Positions 1 through 8,494 of a stretch of 64,000 bases of DNA are shown here, piece by piece. This DNA comes from SIG480 sp045539475. Lineage in GTDB: Bacteria; Bacillota; Clostridia; Oscillospirales; JAAYXM01. The notes under the pieces are model-generated. The model saw only the letters and a list, made by a program, of their open reading frames with translations. It was not told where the DNA came from and made no database searches. Each line of letters begins with the position of its first letter. Position 1 is the stretch's first letter. The stretch covers positions 1 to 64,000 of the forward strand of contig JAZQFJ010000091.1 in the NCBI GenBank assembly GCA_045539475.1, in the 5' to 3' direction. The translations under genes and the position numbers were made by a program.

Positions 1-406
1 CAGAGTACATCGCGGCCGTTTAAAGGGCAAGGCTACTCGCGGCAATACAGTTTCATACGGCGAATACGGTTTGATGGCTACTGTGCCGGCATGGATCAAG
101 AGCAATCAGATTGAAGCAGCCCGTATTGCGATGACACGTTATATTAAGCGTGGCGGTCAGGTTTGGATAAAGATTTTCCCCGACAAGCCTGTTACAGAAA
201 AGCCTGCTGAAACACGAATGGGTTCCGGTAAGGGCTCACCCGAATATTGGGTAGCAGTCGTTAAGCCCGGTCGCGTTATGTTCGAAATCGGCGGCGTTTC
301 AGAGGAGCTCGCACGCGAGGCACTTCGTCTTGCATCCCATAAGCTCCCTGTTAAGTGTAAGTTTGTAAGGAAAGAAGATAATCTCGAGACTGGTGGTGAT
401 AATTGA
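1..406 (+). CDS. rplP: 50S ribosomal protein L16 (5' truncated by window edge)
   Basis: Large-subunit protein L16, which contacts 23S rRNA near the A-site tRNA elbow. The reading frame is open from base 2 (RVHRGRLKGKATRGN...) through the internal Met at base 71 to TGA at 404-406, so the true start lies upstream of the window; L16 normally has about 25 more N-terminal residues than the Met-71 form. The conserved core (GLMATVPAWI, RIAMTRYIKRGGQ, RMGSGKGSPEYWVAVVKPG) is intact. Its stop overlaps the rpmC start (TGATG), so the two are translationally coupled. Confidence 0.97.
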   Translation, partial: RVHRGRLKGKATRGNTVSYGEYGLMATVPAWIKSNQIEAARIAMTRYIKRGGQVWIKIFPDKPVTEKPAETRMGSGKGSPEYWVAVVKPGRVMFEIGGVSEELAREALRLASHKLPVKCKFVRKEDNLETGGDN

Positions 407-600
407 TGAAGGCGAAAGAAATACGTGATATGAGTCTTGAAGAGATGACCACGAAGCTTGAAGAGCTCAAAAAGGATCTTTTCAATCTCAGATTCCAGCA
501 TGCAACCAATCAGTTGGATAATCCTATCAAAATAGTTGCAGTTAAGAGAGATATTGCCAGAATCAACACAATCATCCGTGAGAAGGAAATCTCTCAGTAA
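406..600 (+). CDS. rpmC: 50S ribosomal protein L29
   Basis: Small helical hairpin protein beside the nascent-chain exit tunnel, near the docking site for trigger factor and SRP. 64 residues, rich in Glu, Lys and Leu as expected (MKAKEIRDMSLEEMTTKLEE). The ATG at 406 overlaps the rplP stop; an upstream in-frame TTG at 403 is possible but ATG fits better. The next gene is 49 bp away with its own AGGAGG. Confidence 0.97.
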   Translation: MKAKEIRDMSLEEMTTKLEELKKDLFNLRFQHATNQLDNPIKIVAVKRDIARINTIIREKEISQ

Positions 601-649
601 TTTACAGAAGCCGCGATATGCGGTATAGACGAGGAGGTTTGCAAAAGCA

Positions 650-907
650 ATGAGTGAAAGAGCTTTCCGAAAGACAAGAGTAGGAAGAGTTGTATCAGAT
701 AAGATGGACAAGACTTGCGTTGTTGCCATTGAAGACAGAGTACAGCATCCGCTCTATAAGAAAATCATTAAAAGAACACTTAAGCTTAAGGTACACGACG
801 CAAACAACGAGTGTGCAGTAGGCGATAAAATCAAGATTATGGAGACACGTCCGCTTTCTAAGGATAAGAGATGGCGCTTGGTCGAGATAATCGAGAAAGC
901 ACAGTAA
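650..907 (+). CDS. rpsQ: 30S ribosomal protein S17
   Basis: Early-binding OB-fold protein of the 16S rRNA 5' domain. 85 residues; the KTRVGRVVSDKMDKTCVVAIE start and the GDKIKIMETRPLSKDKRWRL tail are characteristic of bacterial S17. A GAGGAGG ribosome-binding site lies about 12 bases upstream of the ATG. Position between rpmC and rplN is canonical. Confidence 0.97.
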   Translation: MSERAFRKTRVGRVVSDKMDKTCVVAIEDRVQHPLYKKIIKRTLKLKVHDANNECAVGDKIKIMETRPLSKDKRWRLVEIIEKAQ

Positions 908-921
908 GGAGGTAACGAACT

Positions 922-1290
922 GTGGTACAGCAGGAATCGATACTCAAGGTTGCGGACAACACAGGTGCTAAAGAGATTAAATGCATTCGCGTTCTCGGTG
1001 GCTCCATGCGCAGATACGGTAACATCGGTGATGTTATTGTAGCTTCGGTCCGTAAGGCTAATCCCGGCGGGGTTGTCAAGAAGGGTGAGGTTGTCCGCGC
1101 AGTTATCGTTCGTTCCGCTAAGGGCGTACGTCGTGCAGACGGCACATACATCAGATTTGACGAGAACGCTGCGGTTATTATCAAAGAGGATAAAAACCCG
1201 AGAGGAACTCGTATTTTTGGCCCGGTGGCAAGAGAGCTTCGTGATAAAGACTACATGAAGATTTTGTCACTCGCGCCGGAAGTCCTTTAA
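922..1290 (+). CDS. rplN: 50S ribosomal protein L14
   Basis: L14 sits at the subunit interface, forms bridges to 16S rRNA and is the docking site of the silencing factor RsfS. 122 residues, the usual length. It starts with GTG at 922 after AAGGAGGTAACGAACT. Diagnostic stretches are VADNTGAKEIKCIRVLGGS and the C-terminal RGTRIFGPVARELR. Only 14 bases separate it from rpsQ. Confidence 0.98.
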   Translation: MVQQESILKVADNTGAKEIKCIRVLGGSMRRYGNIGDVIVASVRKANPGGVVKKGEVVRAVIVRSAKGVRRADGTYIRFDENAAVIIKEDKNPRGTRIFGPVARELRDKDYMKILSLAPEVL

Positions 1291-1306
1291 TGGAGGAATC
1301 CCGAAG

Positions 1307-1627
1307 ATGAATAGTATTAACATTAAGAAAAACGACACTGTTGTCGTTTTAGCCGGTAAGGATAAGGGCAAGAAGGGTAAGGTACTCTCTGCTTCTCCCG
1401 CAAAGAAGCGCGTAGTTGTTGAAGGTGTCAATATGGCAACCGTTCACCTCAGCGCACAGAAGAGCGGTGGCAAGGAGTCCGGCATCATCCGCCGCGAGGC
1501 ATCCATCGACGTTTCAAACGTCATGCGTGTTTGCCCGAAGTGCGGAAAGGCAACCCGTCTTGGACACAAGTTCCTTGAAGACGGCTCAAAGGTCTCTGTC
1601 TGCAAGAAGTGCGGCGAGACAATATAA
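1307..1627 (+). CDS. rplX: 50S ribosomal protein L24 with C-terminal zinc ribbon
   Basis: Assembly-initiating 23S rRNA-binding protein with an N-terminal KOW motif (about residues 7-35, VVVLAGKDKGKKGKV). The C-terminus carries two CxxC pairs (C76/C79 and C99/C102), a zinc-ribbon-like ending found in many bacterial L24 forms. 106 residues. ATG follows a GGAGG box. Known family; the zinc assignment is inferred from the four cysteines. Confidence 0.97.
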   Translation: MNSINIKKNDTVVVLAGKDKGKKGKVLSASPAKKRVVVEGVNMATVHLSAQKSGGKESGIIRREASIDVSNVMRVCPKCGKATRLGHKFLEDGSKVSVCKKCGETI

Positions 1628-1643
1628 GAGAGGAGACGCTAAA

Positions 1644-2186
1644 ATGCCAAGATTACAAGAAAAGTATAAAAGCGAAGTTGCTCCGGCTCTTATGAAGAAG
1701 TTTTCCTACAAGAGCCCGATGCAGATTCCGAAGATTGACAAAATCATTGTCAACGTTGGCTGCGGCGAAGCTCGTGACAACGCAAAGGTCCTTGATGCAG
1801 TAATCAGCGATATTTCAACGATTACCGGTCAGAAGGCTGTTGTTACAAAAGCTAAGAAGTCCGTTGCTAACTTCAAGATTCGTGAAGGTATGCCGATTGG
1901 TGCAAAGGTAACTCTCCGTGCAGACCGCATGTGGGAATTCCTTGACAGACTTATCAATGTTGCGCTTCCGCGTGTCCGCGACTTCCGCGGCATCAACCCG
2001 AACGCATTTGACGGCCGCGGCAACTATGCACTCGGTCTCAAGGAGCAGCTCATTTTCCCGGAAATTGAGTACGATAAAATCGATAAAATCCGCGGTATGG
2101 ACATCGTAATATGCACAACCGCAAACACTGACGAAGAGGCACGTGAGCTCCTTTCGCTCATCGGCGCTCCCTTCGCCAAGAATTAG
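1644..2186 (+). CDS. rplE: 50S ribosomal protein L5
   Basis: 5S rRNA-binding protein of the central protuberance, 180 residues. The frame is open far upstream, to 1416 inside rplX, but ATG 1644 is chosen because it has a GAGGAG box just before it (about 1630-1635) and gives the normal N-terminus (MPRLQEKYKSEVAPALMKKF). The KSVANFKIREGMPIGAKVTLR and RDFRGINPNAFDGRGNYALG segments are family signatures. Confidence 0.98.
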   Translation: MPRLQEKYKSEVAPALMKKFSYKSPMQIPKIDKIIVNVGCGEARDNAKVLDAVISDISTITGQKAVVTKAKKSVANFKIREGMPIGAKVTLRADRMWEFLDRLINVALPRVRDFRGINPNAFDGRGNYALGLKEQLIFPEIEYDKIDKIRGMDIVICTTANTDEEARELLSLIGAPFAKN

Positions 2187-2200
2187 GAGGGCAAGGACTT

Positions 2201-2386
2201 ATGGCAAAGAAAGCAATGATTCTCAAGCAGAAGAACGAGCCCAAATTCTCTACTCGTTACTACAACAGATGCAAGATCTGCGGCAGACCGCACGCATATC
2301 TCCGCGATTTCGGCATTTGCCGTATCTGCTTTAGAGAGCTTGCATACAAGGGTCAGATTCCGGGCGTTAAGAAAGCCAGCTGGTAA
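2201..2386 (+). CDS. rpsN: 30S ribosomal protein S14, type Z
   Basis: Short zinc-binding form of S14 (61 residues) for the 30S head. C24xxC27 and C40xxC43 form the zinc site, marking the C+ form typical of Firmicutes. It lies between rplE and rpsH as expected. The following 84-base gap to rpsH holds no recognisable gene. Confidence 0.98.
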   Translation: MAKKAMILKQKNEPKFSTRYYNRCKICGRPHAYLRDFGICRICFRELAYKGQIPGVKKASW

Positions 2387-2470
2387 ACTCTAAGAAGAGC
2401 ACAAACAAGATATGGGCTAATCAATATAGCTCGGATTATAATTTCGACTTCTCTAAAGGAGGTAAGACAA

Positions 2471-2866
2471 ATGCAAATAACAGATCCTATTGCGGATATG
2501 TTAACCCGCATCAGAAATGCTAACGCGGCACGTCACGCAACTGTCGATGTCCCCGCGTCTAACATGAAGAAGGCTATCGCCGAGATTCTTCTCGACGAAG
2601 GCTATATCAAGAACTATCAAGTCATTCCGGATGGCGGACAGGGTACTATCAAGATTACTCTTAAGTACAACGACAAAGAGCAGGTCATCAAAGGCCTCCG
2701 TCGTGTCTCCAAGCCCGGACTTCGCGTCTACGTCGGAGCAGAAGATCTCCCCCGCGTCCTTAAGGGCCTCGGTGTTGCGATCATCTCTACTTCCAAGGGC
2801 GTTATGACGGATAAGAAGGCAAGAGCCGCAAACATCGGCGGTGAAGTCCTTGCATTTATCTGGTAA
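2471..2866 (+). CDS. rpsH: 30S ribosomal protein S8
   Basis: Binds the central domain of 16S rRNA; in E. coli it also represses the spc operon by binding the rplE leader. 131 residues, with N-terminal DPIADMLTRIRNANAARH and C-terminal GVMTDKKARAANIGGEVLAFIW. AAAGGAGGTAAGACAA precedes the ATG. I did not see an obvious S8-binding mimic upstream of rplE. Confidence 0.98.
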   Translation: MQITDPIADMLTRIRNANAARHATVDVPASNMKKAIAEILLDEGYIKNYQVIPDGGQGTIKITLKYNDKEQVIKGLRRVSKPGLRVYVGAEDLPRVLKGLGVAIISTSKGVMTDKKARAANIGGEVLAFIW

Positions 2867-2880
2867 GGAGGAACCGAATA

Positions 2881-3429
2881 ATGTCACGTATAGGTAGATC
2901 ACCCATCGCGATTCCTGCAGGTGTTACAGTCACCGTAGGAAACGAGAATGAAATTACAGTAAAGGGACCTAAGGGCAGCCTCACTTCCAAGATGCATCCC
3001 GATATGATTATCACTGTCGAGGGCACGGAAGTTAAAGTAGCACGCCCGAGTGAGGCAAAAGAGCACAAGAGCCTCCACGGTCTTACAAGAAGCCTTATCA
3101 ACAATATGGTAATCGGCGTTACCGAGGGCTACAGCAAAGAGCTCGAAGTAAACGGTGTTGGTTACCGTGTTGCAAAGCAGGGTAAGCAGCTCGTTATGAA
3201 CCTCGGATATTCACATCAGGTTTTCGTTGATGAGATTCCGGGAATCACGCTCGAAGCTCCGGCTCCGAACAAGATTATCGTAAGCGGTGCTGACAAGCAG
3301 GTTGTTGGTCAGATTGCGGCTGAAATCCGCGAAAAGAGACCGCCGGAACCCTACAAGGGCAAAGGTATCAAATACATTGATGAGGTTATTCGCCGCAAGG
3401 AAGGTAAAGCCGGCGGCAAGAAGAAGTAA
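2881..3429 (+). CDS. rplF: 50S ribosomal protein L6
   Basis: L6 has two tandem L6 domains and sits near the sarcin-ricin loop and factor-binding site. 182 residues. MSRIGRSPIAIPAGV and the C-terminal KRPPEPYKGKGIKYIDEVIRRKEGK (given here as recognisable signature ends) identify it. It is 14 bases behind rpsH with an AAGGAGG box. Confidence 0.98.
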   Translation: MSRIGRSPIAIPAGVTVTVGNENEITVKGPKGSLTSKMHPDMIITVEGTEVKVARPSEAKEHKSLHGLTRSLINNMVIGVTEGYSKELEVNGVGYRVAKQGKQLVMNLGYSHQVFVDEIPGITLEAPAPNKIIVSGADKQVVGQIAAEIREKRPPEPYKGKGIKYIDEVIRRKEGKAGGKKK

Positions 3430-3445
3430 AGAGAGGTGCGCTTAA

Positions 3446-3805
3446 ATGGTATCCAAAGTTGATTCAAATAAAAAGCGCTTGATTCGCCACAAGAGAGTTC
3501 GTGCGAAGATAAGCGGAACAGCCGAGCGTCCTCGCCTTAACGTTTTCCGCAGCTTGTCGAACATCTACGCTCAGATTATCGACGATACGACAGGTAACAC
3601 AATCGTATCCGCAAGCTCTGTGGAAAAAGGATTTGAGGGCAACGGCGGCAACAAAGAAGCTGCCAAGAAAGTCGGCGCAATGATTGCCGAAAGAGCAAAA
3701 GAAAAGGGCATAACCGAAGTTGTTTTTGACCGCGGCGGTTATGTTTACCACGGACGTGTAAAAGAACTTGCAGAAGGCGCTCGCGAGGGCGGACTTCAGT
3801 TTTAA
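3446..3805 (+). CDS. rplR: 50S ribosomal protein L18
   Basis: 5S rRNA-binding protein. 119 residues, with a basic N-terminus (KKRLIRHKRVRAKISGTAERP) and the conserved FDRGGYVYHGRVKELAEGAR ending. The order rplF-rplR-rpsE is canonical. ATG follows GAGAGGTGCGCTTAA. Confidence 0.98.
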   Translation: MVSKVDSNKKRLIRHKRVRAKISGTAERPRLNVFRSLSNIYAQIIDDTTGNTIVSASSVEKGFEGNGGNKEAAKKVGAMIAERAKEKGITEVVFDRGGYVYHGRVKELAEGAREGGLQF

Positions 3806-3826
3806 TCGGGAGGAGGTAAGATTTTT

Positions 3827-4330
3827 ATGGCAGGAAGATTTGAAGAAAGAAACGATGAGTTTCAGGAAAAGGTCGTATCTCTTAACCGAGTATCAAAAAC
3901 CGTTAAGGGCGGTCGTATCTTTAAGTTTGCAGCACTCGTAGTTGTCGGTGACGGTAAAGGCACCGTCGGCTTCGGTCTCGGAAAAGCGGCGGAAGTTCCG
4001 GACGCAATCCGTAAGGGCATTGAGGACGCTAAGAAGAACCTGGTAAAAATCGCGCTTTTGGGCACAACAATTCCGCACGAGGTCATCGGTACCTTCGGTG
4101 CAGGTAAGGTGCTTCTTAAGCCGGCAGCTCCCGGTACCGGCGTTATCGCCGGCGGTCCCGTCCGTGCGGTATTGGAAGTAGCAGGTATTCGTGACATCCG
4201 TACGAAGTGCCTCCGTTCCAACAATCCGCAGAATGTTGTCACTGCAACGATGGAGGGCCTTAAGTCTCTCCGCGGCGCAGAGGAGGTTGCAAACCTTCGC
4301 GGCAAGACGGTTGCGGAAATTCAAGATTAG
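3827..4330 (+). CDS. rpsE: 30S ribosomal protein S5
   Basis: S5 affects decoding accuracy and mRNA helicase activity at the entry channel. 167 residues, with an N-terminal double-stranded-RNA-binding-like domain (VVSLNRVSKTVKGGRIFKFA) and a C-terminal domain containing VRAVLEVAGIRDIRTKCLRS. GGGAGGAGGT precedes the ATG by about 10 bases. Confidence 0.98.
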   Translation: MAGRFEERNDEFQEKVVSLNRVSKTVKGGRIFKFAALVVVGDGKGTVGFGLGKAAEVPDAIRKGIEDAKKNLVKIALLGTTIPHEVIGTFGAGKVLLKPAAPGTGVIAGGPVRAVLEVAGIRDIRTKCLRSNNPQNVVTATMEGLKSLRGAEEVANLRGKTVAEIQD

Positions 4331-4345
4331 TAGGAGGGCAAAGTC

Positions 4346-4525
4346 GTGTCTCAACTTAAAATAACGCTTACCAAAAGCTTGGTTGGCAGAATAGAAAAGC
4401 ACATTGCCACCGCCAAATCGCTTGGCCTTAAGAAGGTCAATAACGTAACAGTGCAGCCTGACAATGCGCAGACTCGCGGCAAGATCAAGCAGATTTCGTA
4501 TCTTGTCAAGGTCGAAGAAGTTTAA
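4346..4525 (+). CDS. rpmD: 50S ribosomal protein L30
   Basis: Short gene of 59 residues starting with GTG at 4346 after TAGGAGGGCAAAGTC and ending at TAA 4523-4525. The product begins MSQLKITLTKSLVGRIEKH and contains LGLKKVNNVTVQ followed by KIKQISYLVKVEE, the L30 pattern. It fills the otherwise empty space between rpsE and rplO, exactly where rpmD lies in bacteria. Confidence 0.97.
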   Translation: MSQLKITLTKSLVGRIEKHIATAKSLGLKKVNNVTVQPDNAQTRGKIKQISYLVKVEEV

Positions 4526-4540
4526 TAGGGAGGTGTAGGA

Positions 4541-4981
4541 ATGAAACTGCACGAATTATCTCCCGCAGCAGGCTCTGTCACTGATGTAAAGCGTAAGGGC
4601 AGAGGCCCCGGCTCGGGCAATGGTAAAACAGCGGGAAAAGGTCATAAGGGTCAGAACGCAAGATCCGGCGGCGGTGTCCGTATTGGATTTGAAGGCGGTC
4701 AGATGCCGATTACCAGACGTCTCCCGAAACGTGGTTTTAACAATATCTTTGCAAAGACATATGCAATCGTTAATGTCGAAGCACTCAATGCTTTTGACAA
4801 CGGTGCTGTAGTAGGAACTGAAGAGTTACTTGCTAAGAAGATCATCCGCAAGGCAGAGGACGGACTTCGCGTTCTCGGCAACGGTGAGCTTACAAAGAAG
4901 CTTACAGTAAAAGCTAACGCTTTCTCCGAGTCGGCAAAGGCAAAGATTGAAGCCGCCGGAGGGAAGGTCGAGGTGGTCTAA
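4541..4981 (+). CDS. rplO: 50S ribosomal protein L15
   Basis: Late-assembling 23S rRNA-binding protein, 146 residues. The Gly/Arg-rich extension (KRKGRGPGSGNGKTAGKGHK) and RIGFEGGQMPITRRLPKRGF are diagnostic. Its TAA (4979-4981) directly abuts the secY GTG, implying coupled translation. Confidence 0.98.
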   Translation: MKLHELSPAAGSVTDVKRKGRGPGSGNGKTAGKGHKGQNARSGGGVRIGFEGGQMPITRRLPKRGFNNIFAKTYAIVNVEALNAFDNGAVVGTEELLAKKIIRKAEDGLRVLGNGELTKKLTVKANAFSESAKAKIEAAGGKVEVV

Positions 4982-6268
4982 GTGATTGAGACAATCAAGA
5001 ACGCGTGGAGAATACCTGAGCTTCGCAAAAAGATGATATTCACACTCGTGTGTCTCCTCATCTTCAGACTCGGCGCTGCTATCCCGGTTCCGTTCATCAA
5101 CCGTGAGCTTTTAGAGGCTATCTTCGGACAGTATCAGAACACAGTTCTCGGTTTCATGAACGCTATGTCCGGTGGCTCGTTTGAACAGGCAAATATCTTT
5201 GCTTTGTCCATCCAGCCGTATATCAACGCATCTATCATTATGCAGCTTCTGGCAGTTGCAATTCCGTCTCTTGAGCGTATGGTAAAGGAAGGCGGAGAAG
5301 AAGGTAAGAAGAAGCTTGCTTCTCTTACCCGTTATGCGACAATCGTTATCGCTCTTCTCCAGGGCTTTGCTTATTACACATTGCTCAAAAACGGCGGAGC
5401 AATTGACTCAGGCAGCCTTAATAGCACATTTGCTGCATTCTCGATTATTTTAACATTTGTTGCAGGTTCTGTATTCGTAATGTGGCTCGGCGAGCAGATT
5501 ACGGAGAACGGCATCGGAAACGGTATCTCACTTATCCTTTTTGTAGGTATTGTTTCACGTGTTTATCCTGCAATAGAGTCGCTTATCGGTAACTATGCAA
5601 ACCTTCACTGGTATGGAATTGCGGCAATACTTGTTGTATTCCTCGCAGTAATCGCTTTCATCATCTTCTTTGACGGTGCAGAGCGCAGACTTTCCATTCA
5701 GTACGCAAAGCGCGTTGTCGGACGTAAAATGTACGGCGGCAGAAGCACGCATCTTCCGGTTAAAGTAAATATGTCCGGTGTTATGCCGATCATCTTTGCT
5801 TCATCTATTGCGACATTCCCGGCAACAATTGCTGCGTTCTTCCCGAAGCCCGAAAGCGGCTTCTGGCTCTGGGTTCAGGAAAATGTTTTCTCCCCGGACA
5901 GCGCAGTTTATGCAATTGCTTATCTTCTTCTCATTATTGGATTCAGCTACTTCTACACGGCTATCCAGTACAACCCCGTTGAGATTGCAAATAACCTCAA
6001 GAACAACGGCGGCTTCATTCCGGGCTTCCGTCCGGGCAGACCGACTGCAGAGTTCATTGCAAAGGTTATGAACAAGATCACTCTCTTCGGTGCGTTCTTC
6101 CTTGGTGTTGTTGCAGTGCTTCCGATGATCGTAAGCCATGCTACACCGGGAATCAACCTATCCATCGGTGGAACCTCGGTTATCATCGTTGTAGGTGTTG
6201 CACTTGAAACCGTAAAGCAGATTGAATCTCAGCTTATGATGAGAAACTACAAGGGTTTCCTTGAATAA
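4982..6268 (+). CDS. secY: Preprotein translocase subunit SecY
   Basis: Channel-forming subunit of the SecYEG translocon in the cytoplasmic membrane. 428 residues with about ten hydrophobic segments. Signature stretches include AIPVPFINRE near the N-terminus, ALSIQPYINASIIMQLL (plug/TM2 region) and GFIPGFRPGRPTAEFI (cytoplasmic C5 loop region). It starts with GTG immediately after the rplO stop; the GAGGTGG in the end of rplO can serve as its ribosome-binding site. It would export the SLH and other secreted proteins described below. Confidence 0.98.
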   Translation: MIETIKNAWRIPELRKKMIFTLVCLLIFRLGAAIPVPFINRELLEAIFGQYQNTVLGFMNAMSGGSFEQANIFALSIQPYINASIIMQLLAVAIPSLERMVKEGGEEGKKKLASLTRYATIVIALLQGFAYYTLLKNGGAIDSGSLNSTFAAFSIILTFVAGSVFVMWLGEQITENGIGNGISLILFVGIVSRVYPAIESLIGNYANLHWYGIAAILVVFLAVIAFIIFFDGAERRLSIQYAKRVVGRKMYGGRSTHLPVKVNMSGVMPIIFASSIATFPATIAAFFPKPESGFWLWVQENVFSPDSAVYAIAYLLLIIGFSYFYTAIQYNPVEIANNLKNNGGFIPGFRPGRPTAEFIAKVMNKITLFGAFFLGVVAVLPMIVSHATPGINLSIGGTSVIIVVGVALETVKQIESQLMMRNYKGFLE

Positions 6269-6281
6269 GGAGGAAAAGTAA

Positions 6282-6923
6282 ATGAAGCTTATTCTCCTCG
6301 GTGCTCCGGGTGCCGGAAAGGGAACTCAGGCTGAGCTTATTTGCAAAAAGCTTAACATCCCGACTATTTCTACGGGAAACATTCTTCGTGAGGCGATAAA
6401 GAACAAGACAGAGCGCGGTATGATGGCTAAGTCTTTCATGGATGCGGGAAAGCTTGTTCCGGACGATGTAATCGTTGGTATCGTGTCGGAGCGCCTGTCT
6501 GCGGATGACTGCAAGAACGGATTTATTCTTGACGGTATGCCGAGAACGGTTGCTCAGGCACAGGCGCTTGATGATATGGGCGTCGAAATTGATATCGTTC
6601 TTTCGATAGAAGTTGACGATGAGGCTATTGAGCGTCGTATGTCCGGGCGCCGTGTATGCGAAAGCTGCGGGGCATCCTATCATATCGAACACAAGAAGCC
6701 GATAACAGACGGAGTGTGCGATTCCTGCGGAGGCAAGCTTGTTCTCCGTGCGGACGATGCTCCTGAGACTGTCCGCGACAGACTTCGCGTGTATCACGAG
6801 CAGACAGAACCGCTTGTTGCGTATTACGAATCCAAGGGTATTTTAAAGGCAATAAAGGGTCAGGACGGAATCGAAGAGACCACCCGCCTTGTCTTTGAAG
6901 CTCTCGGCGTATACACTGCTTAA
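6282..6923 (+). CDS. adk: Adenylate kinase (zinc-lid type)
   Basis: Interconverts ATP + AMP and 2 ADP. 213 residues, with P-loop GAPGAGKGTQ at about 8-17, the NMP-binding segment, and a LID with C126xxC129 and C146xxC149, the structural zinc site common in Gram-positive adenylate kinases. ATG follows AAGGAGG. secY-adk-map is the standard order. Confidence 0.98.
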   Translation: MKLILLGAPGAGKGTQAELICKKLNIPTISTGNILREAIKNKTERGMMAKSFMDAGKLVPDDVIVGIVSERLSADDCKNGFILDGMPRTVAQAQALDDMGVEIDIVLSIEVDDEAIERRMSGRRVCESCGASYHIEHKKPITDGVCDSCGGKLVLRADDAPETVRDRLRVYHEQTEPLVAYYESKGILKAIKGQDGIEETTRLVFEALGVYTA

Positions 6924-6976
6924 AGCGAGTAAGGCTTCATAAACACTGTTTTATCAGTGATTGGAGGATTTGGCTT

Positions 6977-7735
6977 TTGATACAGATTAAATCACAACGT
7001 GAGATCGAGCTTATGCGGTGTGCGGGGCGCATTGCCGCAAATGCTCTTGCTGCCGCGGGACGTGCGGTGGCACCGGGAATTACAACCGGTGAGCTTAACG
7101 ATTTAATTATGCAGTCAATTGAGAAAGACGGCGCATATCCGAGCTTTCTTGGATACGCCGGCTTTCCCGGGGCAGCATGTATATCGATAAACGACGAGGT
7201 AATTCACGGTATACCGGGTGCGCGCAAGCTGTGCGAGGGTGACCTGGTAAAGATAGACGTAGGAGCGACATATCGGGGATACATCGGTGATTGTGCAAAC
7301 ACATTTGCTGTCGGAAAGATAAGCGATGAAGCACAAAGACTTATTGATGTAACCCGGCAGAGCTTCTATGAGGGTATAAAGTACGCTCTTACGGGAAACA
7401 GAATCTCTGATATTTCCCATGCAATTCAGACCTATGTTGAGGATAACGGTTTTTCCGTTGTACGGAAATATATCGGTCACGGCGTAGGGGCAGAGTTGCA
7501 TGAGGAGCCTGAGGTTCCCAACTTCGGTAAACCCGGATGCGGGGCGCGCATTGTCAGCGGAATGACGATTGCAATAGAACCGATGGTAAATCAGGGCGTG
7601 TATACCGTCAAAGAGATGAGTGACGGCTGGACCGTGAAGACACGGGACGGAAAGCTGTCCGCCCATTATGAAAACTCGGTATTGATAACAGAGGACGGGC
7701 CGGAGATTTTAACTTTGGCCGATGAAAACAGGTAG
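6977..7735 (+). CDS. map: Methionine aminopeptidase, type I
   Basis: Removes the initiator methionine from nascent proteins using two divalent metals. 252 residues. The metal-ligand segments are all present: KIDVGATYRGYIGDCANTF (two Asp), GHGVGAELHEEPEVPN (His), AIEPMVN (Glu) and YENSVLITEDGPEILT (Glu). It starts at TTG 6977, set by GGAGG at 6963-6967; no closer ATG gives the conserved MIQIKSQREIELM start. Confidence 0.97.
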   Translation: MIQIKSQREIELMRCAGRIAANALAAAGRAVAPGITTGELNDLIMQSIEKDGAYPSFLGYAGFPGAACISINDEVIHGIPGARKLCEGDLVKIDVGATYRGYIGDCANTFAVGKISDEAQRLIDVTRQSFYEGIKYALTGNRISDISHAIQTYVEDNGFSVVRKYIGHGVGAELHEEPEVPNFGKPGCGARIVSGMTIAIEPMVNQGVYTVKEMSDGWTVKTRDGKLSAHYENSVLITEDGPEILTLADENR

Positions 7736-7748
7736 AGGGAAATTTATT

Positions 7749-8045
7749 ATGGAAGCGCAAGTCGGACATATTGTTATTTCTCTCGCCGGCCGTGATAAAG
7801 AACGGCTGTTCTACGTATTAAAAGCCGAAGAAAACTTCGTGTACCTTGCCGACGGAAAGTTGCGCAGGATTGAAAACTGCAAGAAAAAGCGTCGCAGACA
7901 TGTGAGGGTTGTGGGAAGCTCACAGTCCTATGTCGGCGAAAGGCTCCGTTCGGGTAAAGAGGTATTAAACAGCGAGATGCGCAAAGCGCTTTTGGAATTT
8001 CTGAAAACGCACCTGCAAGCAGAGGGAGGTAATTTGCTTGGCTAA
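7749..8045 (+). CDS. KOW-domain RNA-binding protein (L14e-like)
   Basis: Small basic protein of 98 residues with an N-terminal KOW-like beta segment (VGHIVISLAGRDKERLFYVL) and a Lys/Arg-rich middle (CKKKRRRHVRVV). A homologous gene lies between map and infA in many Firmicutes (ybzG in Bacillus subtilis, as I recall), where it is thought to bind ribosomal RNA; its role is not settled. ATG 7749 is preferred over an in-frame ATG at 7722 because AGAGGGA lies 8 bases before it. Its end overlaps the infA start by 8 bases. Confidence 0.85.
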   Translation: MEAQVGHIVISLAGRDKERLFYVLKAEENFVYLADGKLRRIENCKKKRRRHVRVVGSSQSYVGERLRSGKEVLNSEMRKALLEFLKTHLQAEGGNLLG

Positions 8046-8256
8046 AGAAGACGTAATCGAGCTCGAAGGTACCGTCATAGAGGCGCTGCCTAACGCAATG
8101 TTCCAGGTGGACATCGGAAACGGGCACAAGATTTTAGCTCACATCTCGGGTAAGCTGCGTATGAACTTCATCCGCATTCTCCCGGGAGACAAGGTTACGG
8201 TACAGATGTCGCCGTACGATTTGACACGCGGACGCATTATTTGGCGTTCTAAGTAA
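8038..8256 (+). CDS. infA: Translation initiation factor IF-1
   Basis: S1-like OB-fold factor that occupies the 30S A site during initiation. 72 residues, normal length: MAKEDVIELEGTVIEALPNA at the start and PYDLTRGRIIWRSK at the end. It starts with TTG at 8038 after GGGAGGTAATTTGC, inside the end of the KOW gene. The TTG start is unusual for infA but no ATG is available in frame at this point. Confidence 0.97.
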   Translation: MAKEDVIELEGTVIEALPNAMFQVDIGNGHKILAHISGKLRMNFIRILPGDKVTVQMSPYDLTRGRIIWRSK

Positions 8257-8345
8257 ATGCATAATAAAGCCGTACCGTATTACCGGCAAAGACGGGGCGG
8301 TGTGCAGATAAGAAAATTGCCGGAGAAATGGAGCTTTTTACGATT

Positions 8346-8459
8346 ATGAAAGTTAGACCGTCGGTAAAGCCTATTTGTGAAAAGTGCAAAATCATTCGCC
8401 GCAAAGGCCGCGTAATGGTAATTTGCGATAATCCGAAGCATAAACAGAAGCAGGGTTAA
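8346..8459 (+). CDS. rpmJ: 50S ribosomal protein L36
   Basis: 37-residue zinc-knuckle protein. C11xxC14, C27 and H32 are the expected zinc ligands (MKVRPSVKPICEKCKIIRRK). A GGAG box lies at about 8322-8334 and the stop is TAA at 8457-8459. Its position between infA and rpsM is canonical. Retaining all cysteines, it is the zinc-dependent form. Confidence 0.97.
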   Translation: MKVRPSVKPICEKCKIIRRKGRVMVICDNPKHKQKQG

Positions 8460-8494
8460 AAACAAACCCACATACAAAATTGGAGGTATGTTAA

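Noticed and set aside
2387..2470. Possible RNA element between rpsN and rpsH
   Set aside because: No convincing stem or conserved site seen; treated as ordinary spacer.
3862..4552. Long open frames on the minus strand opposite rpsE and rplO
   Set aside because: They lie fully antisense to conserved ribosomal genes, lack ribosome-binding sites, and their products look like codon-bias artefacts.
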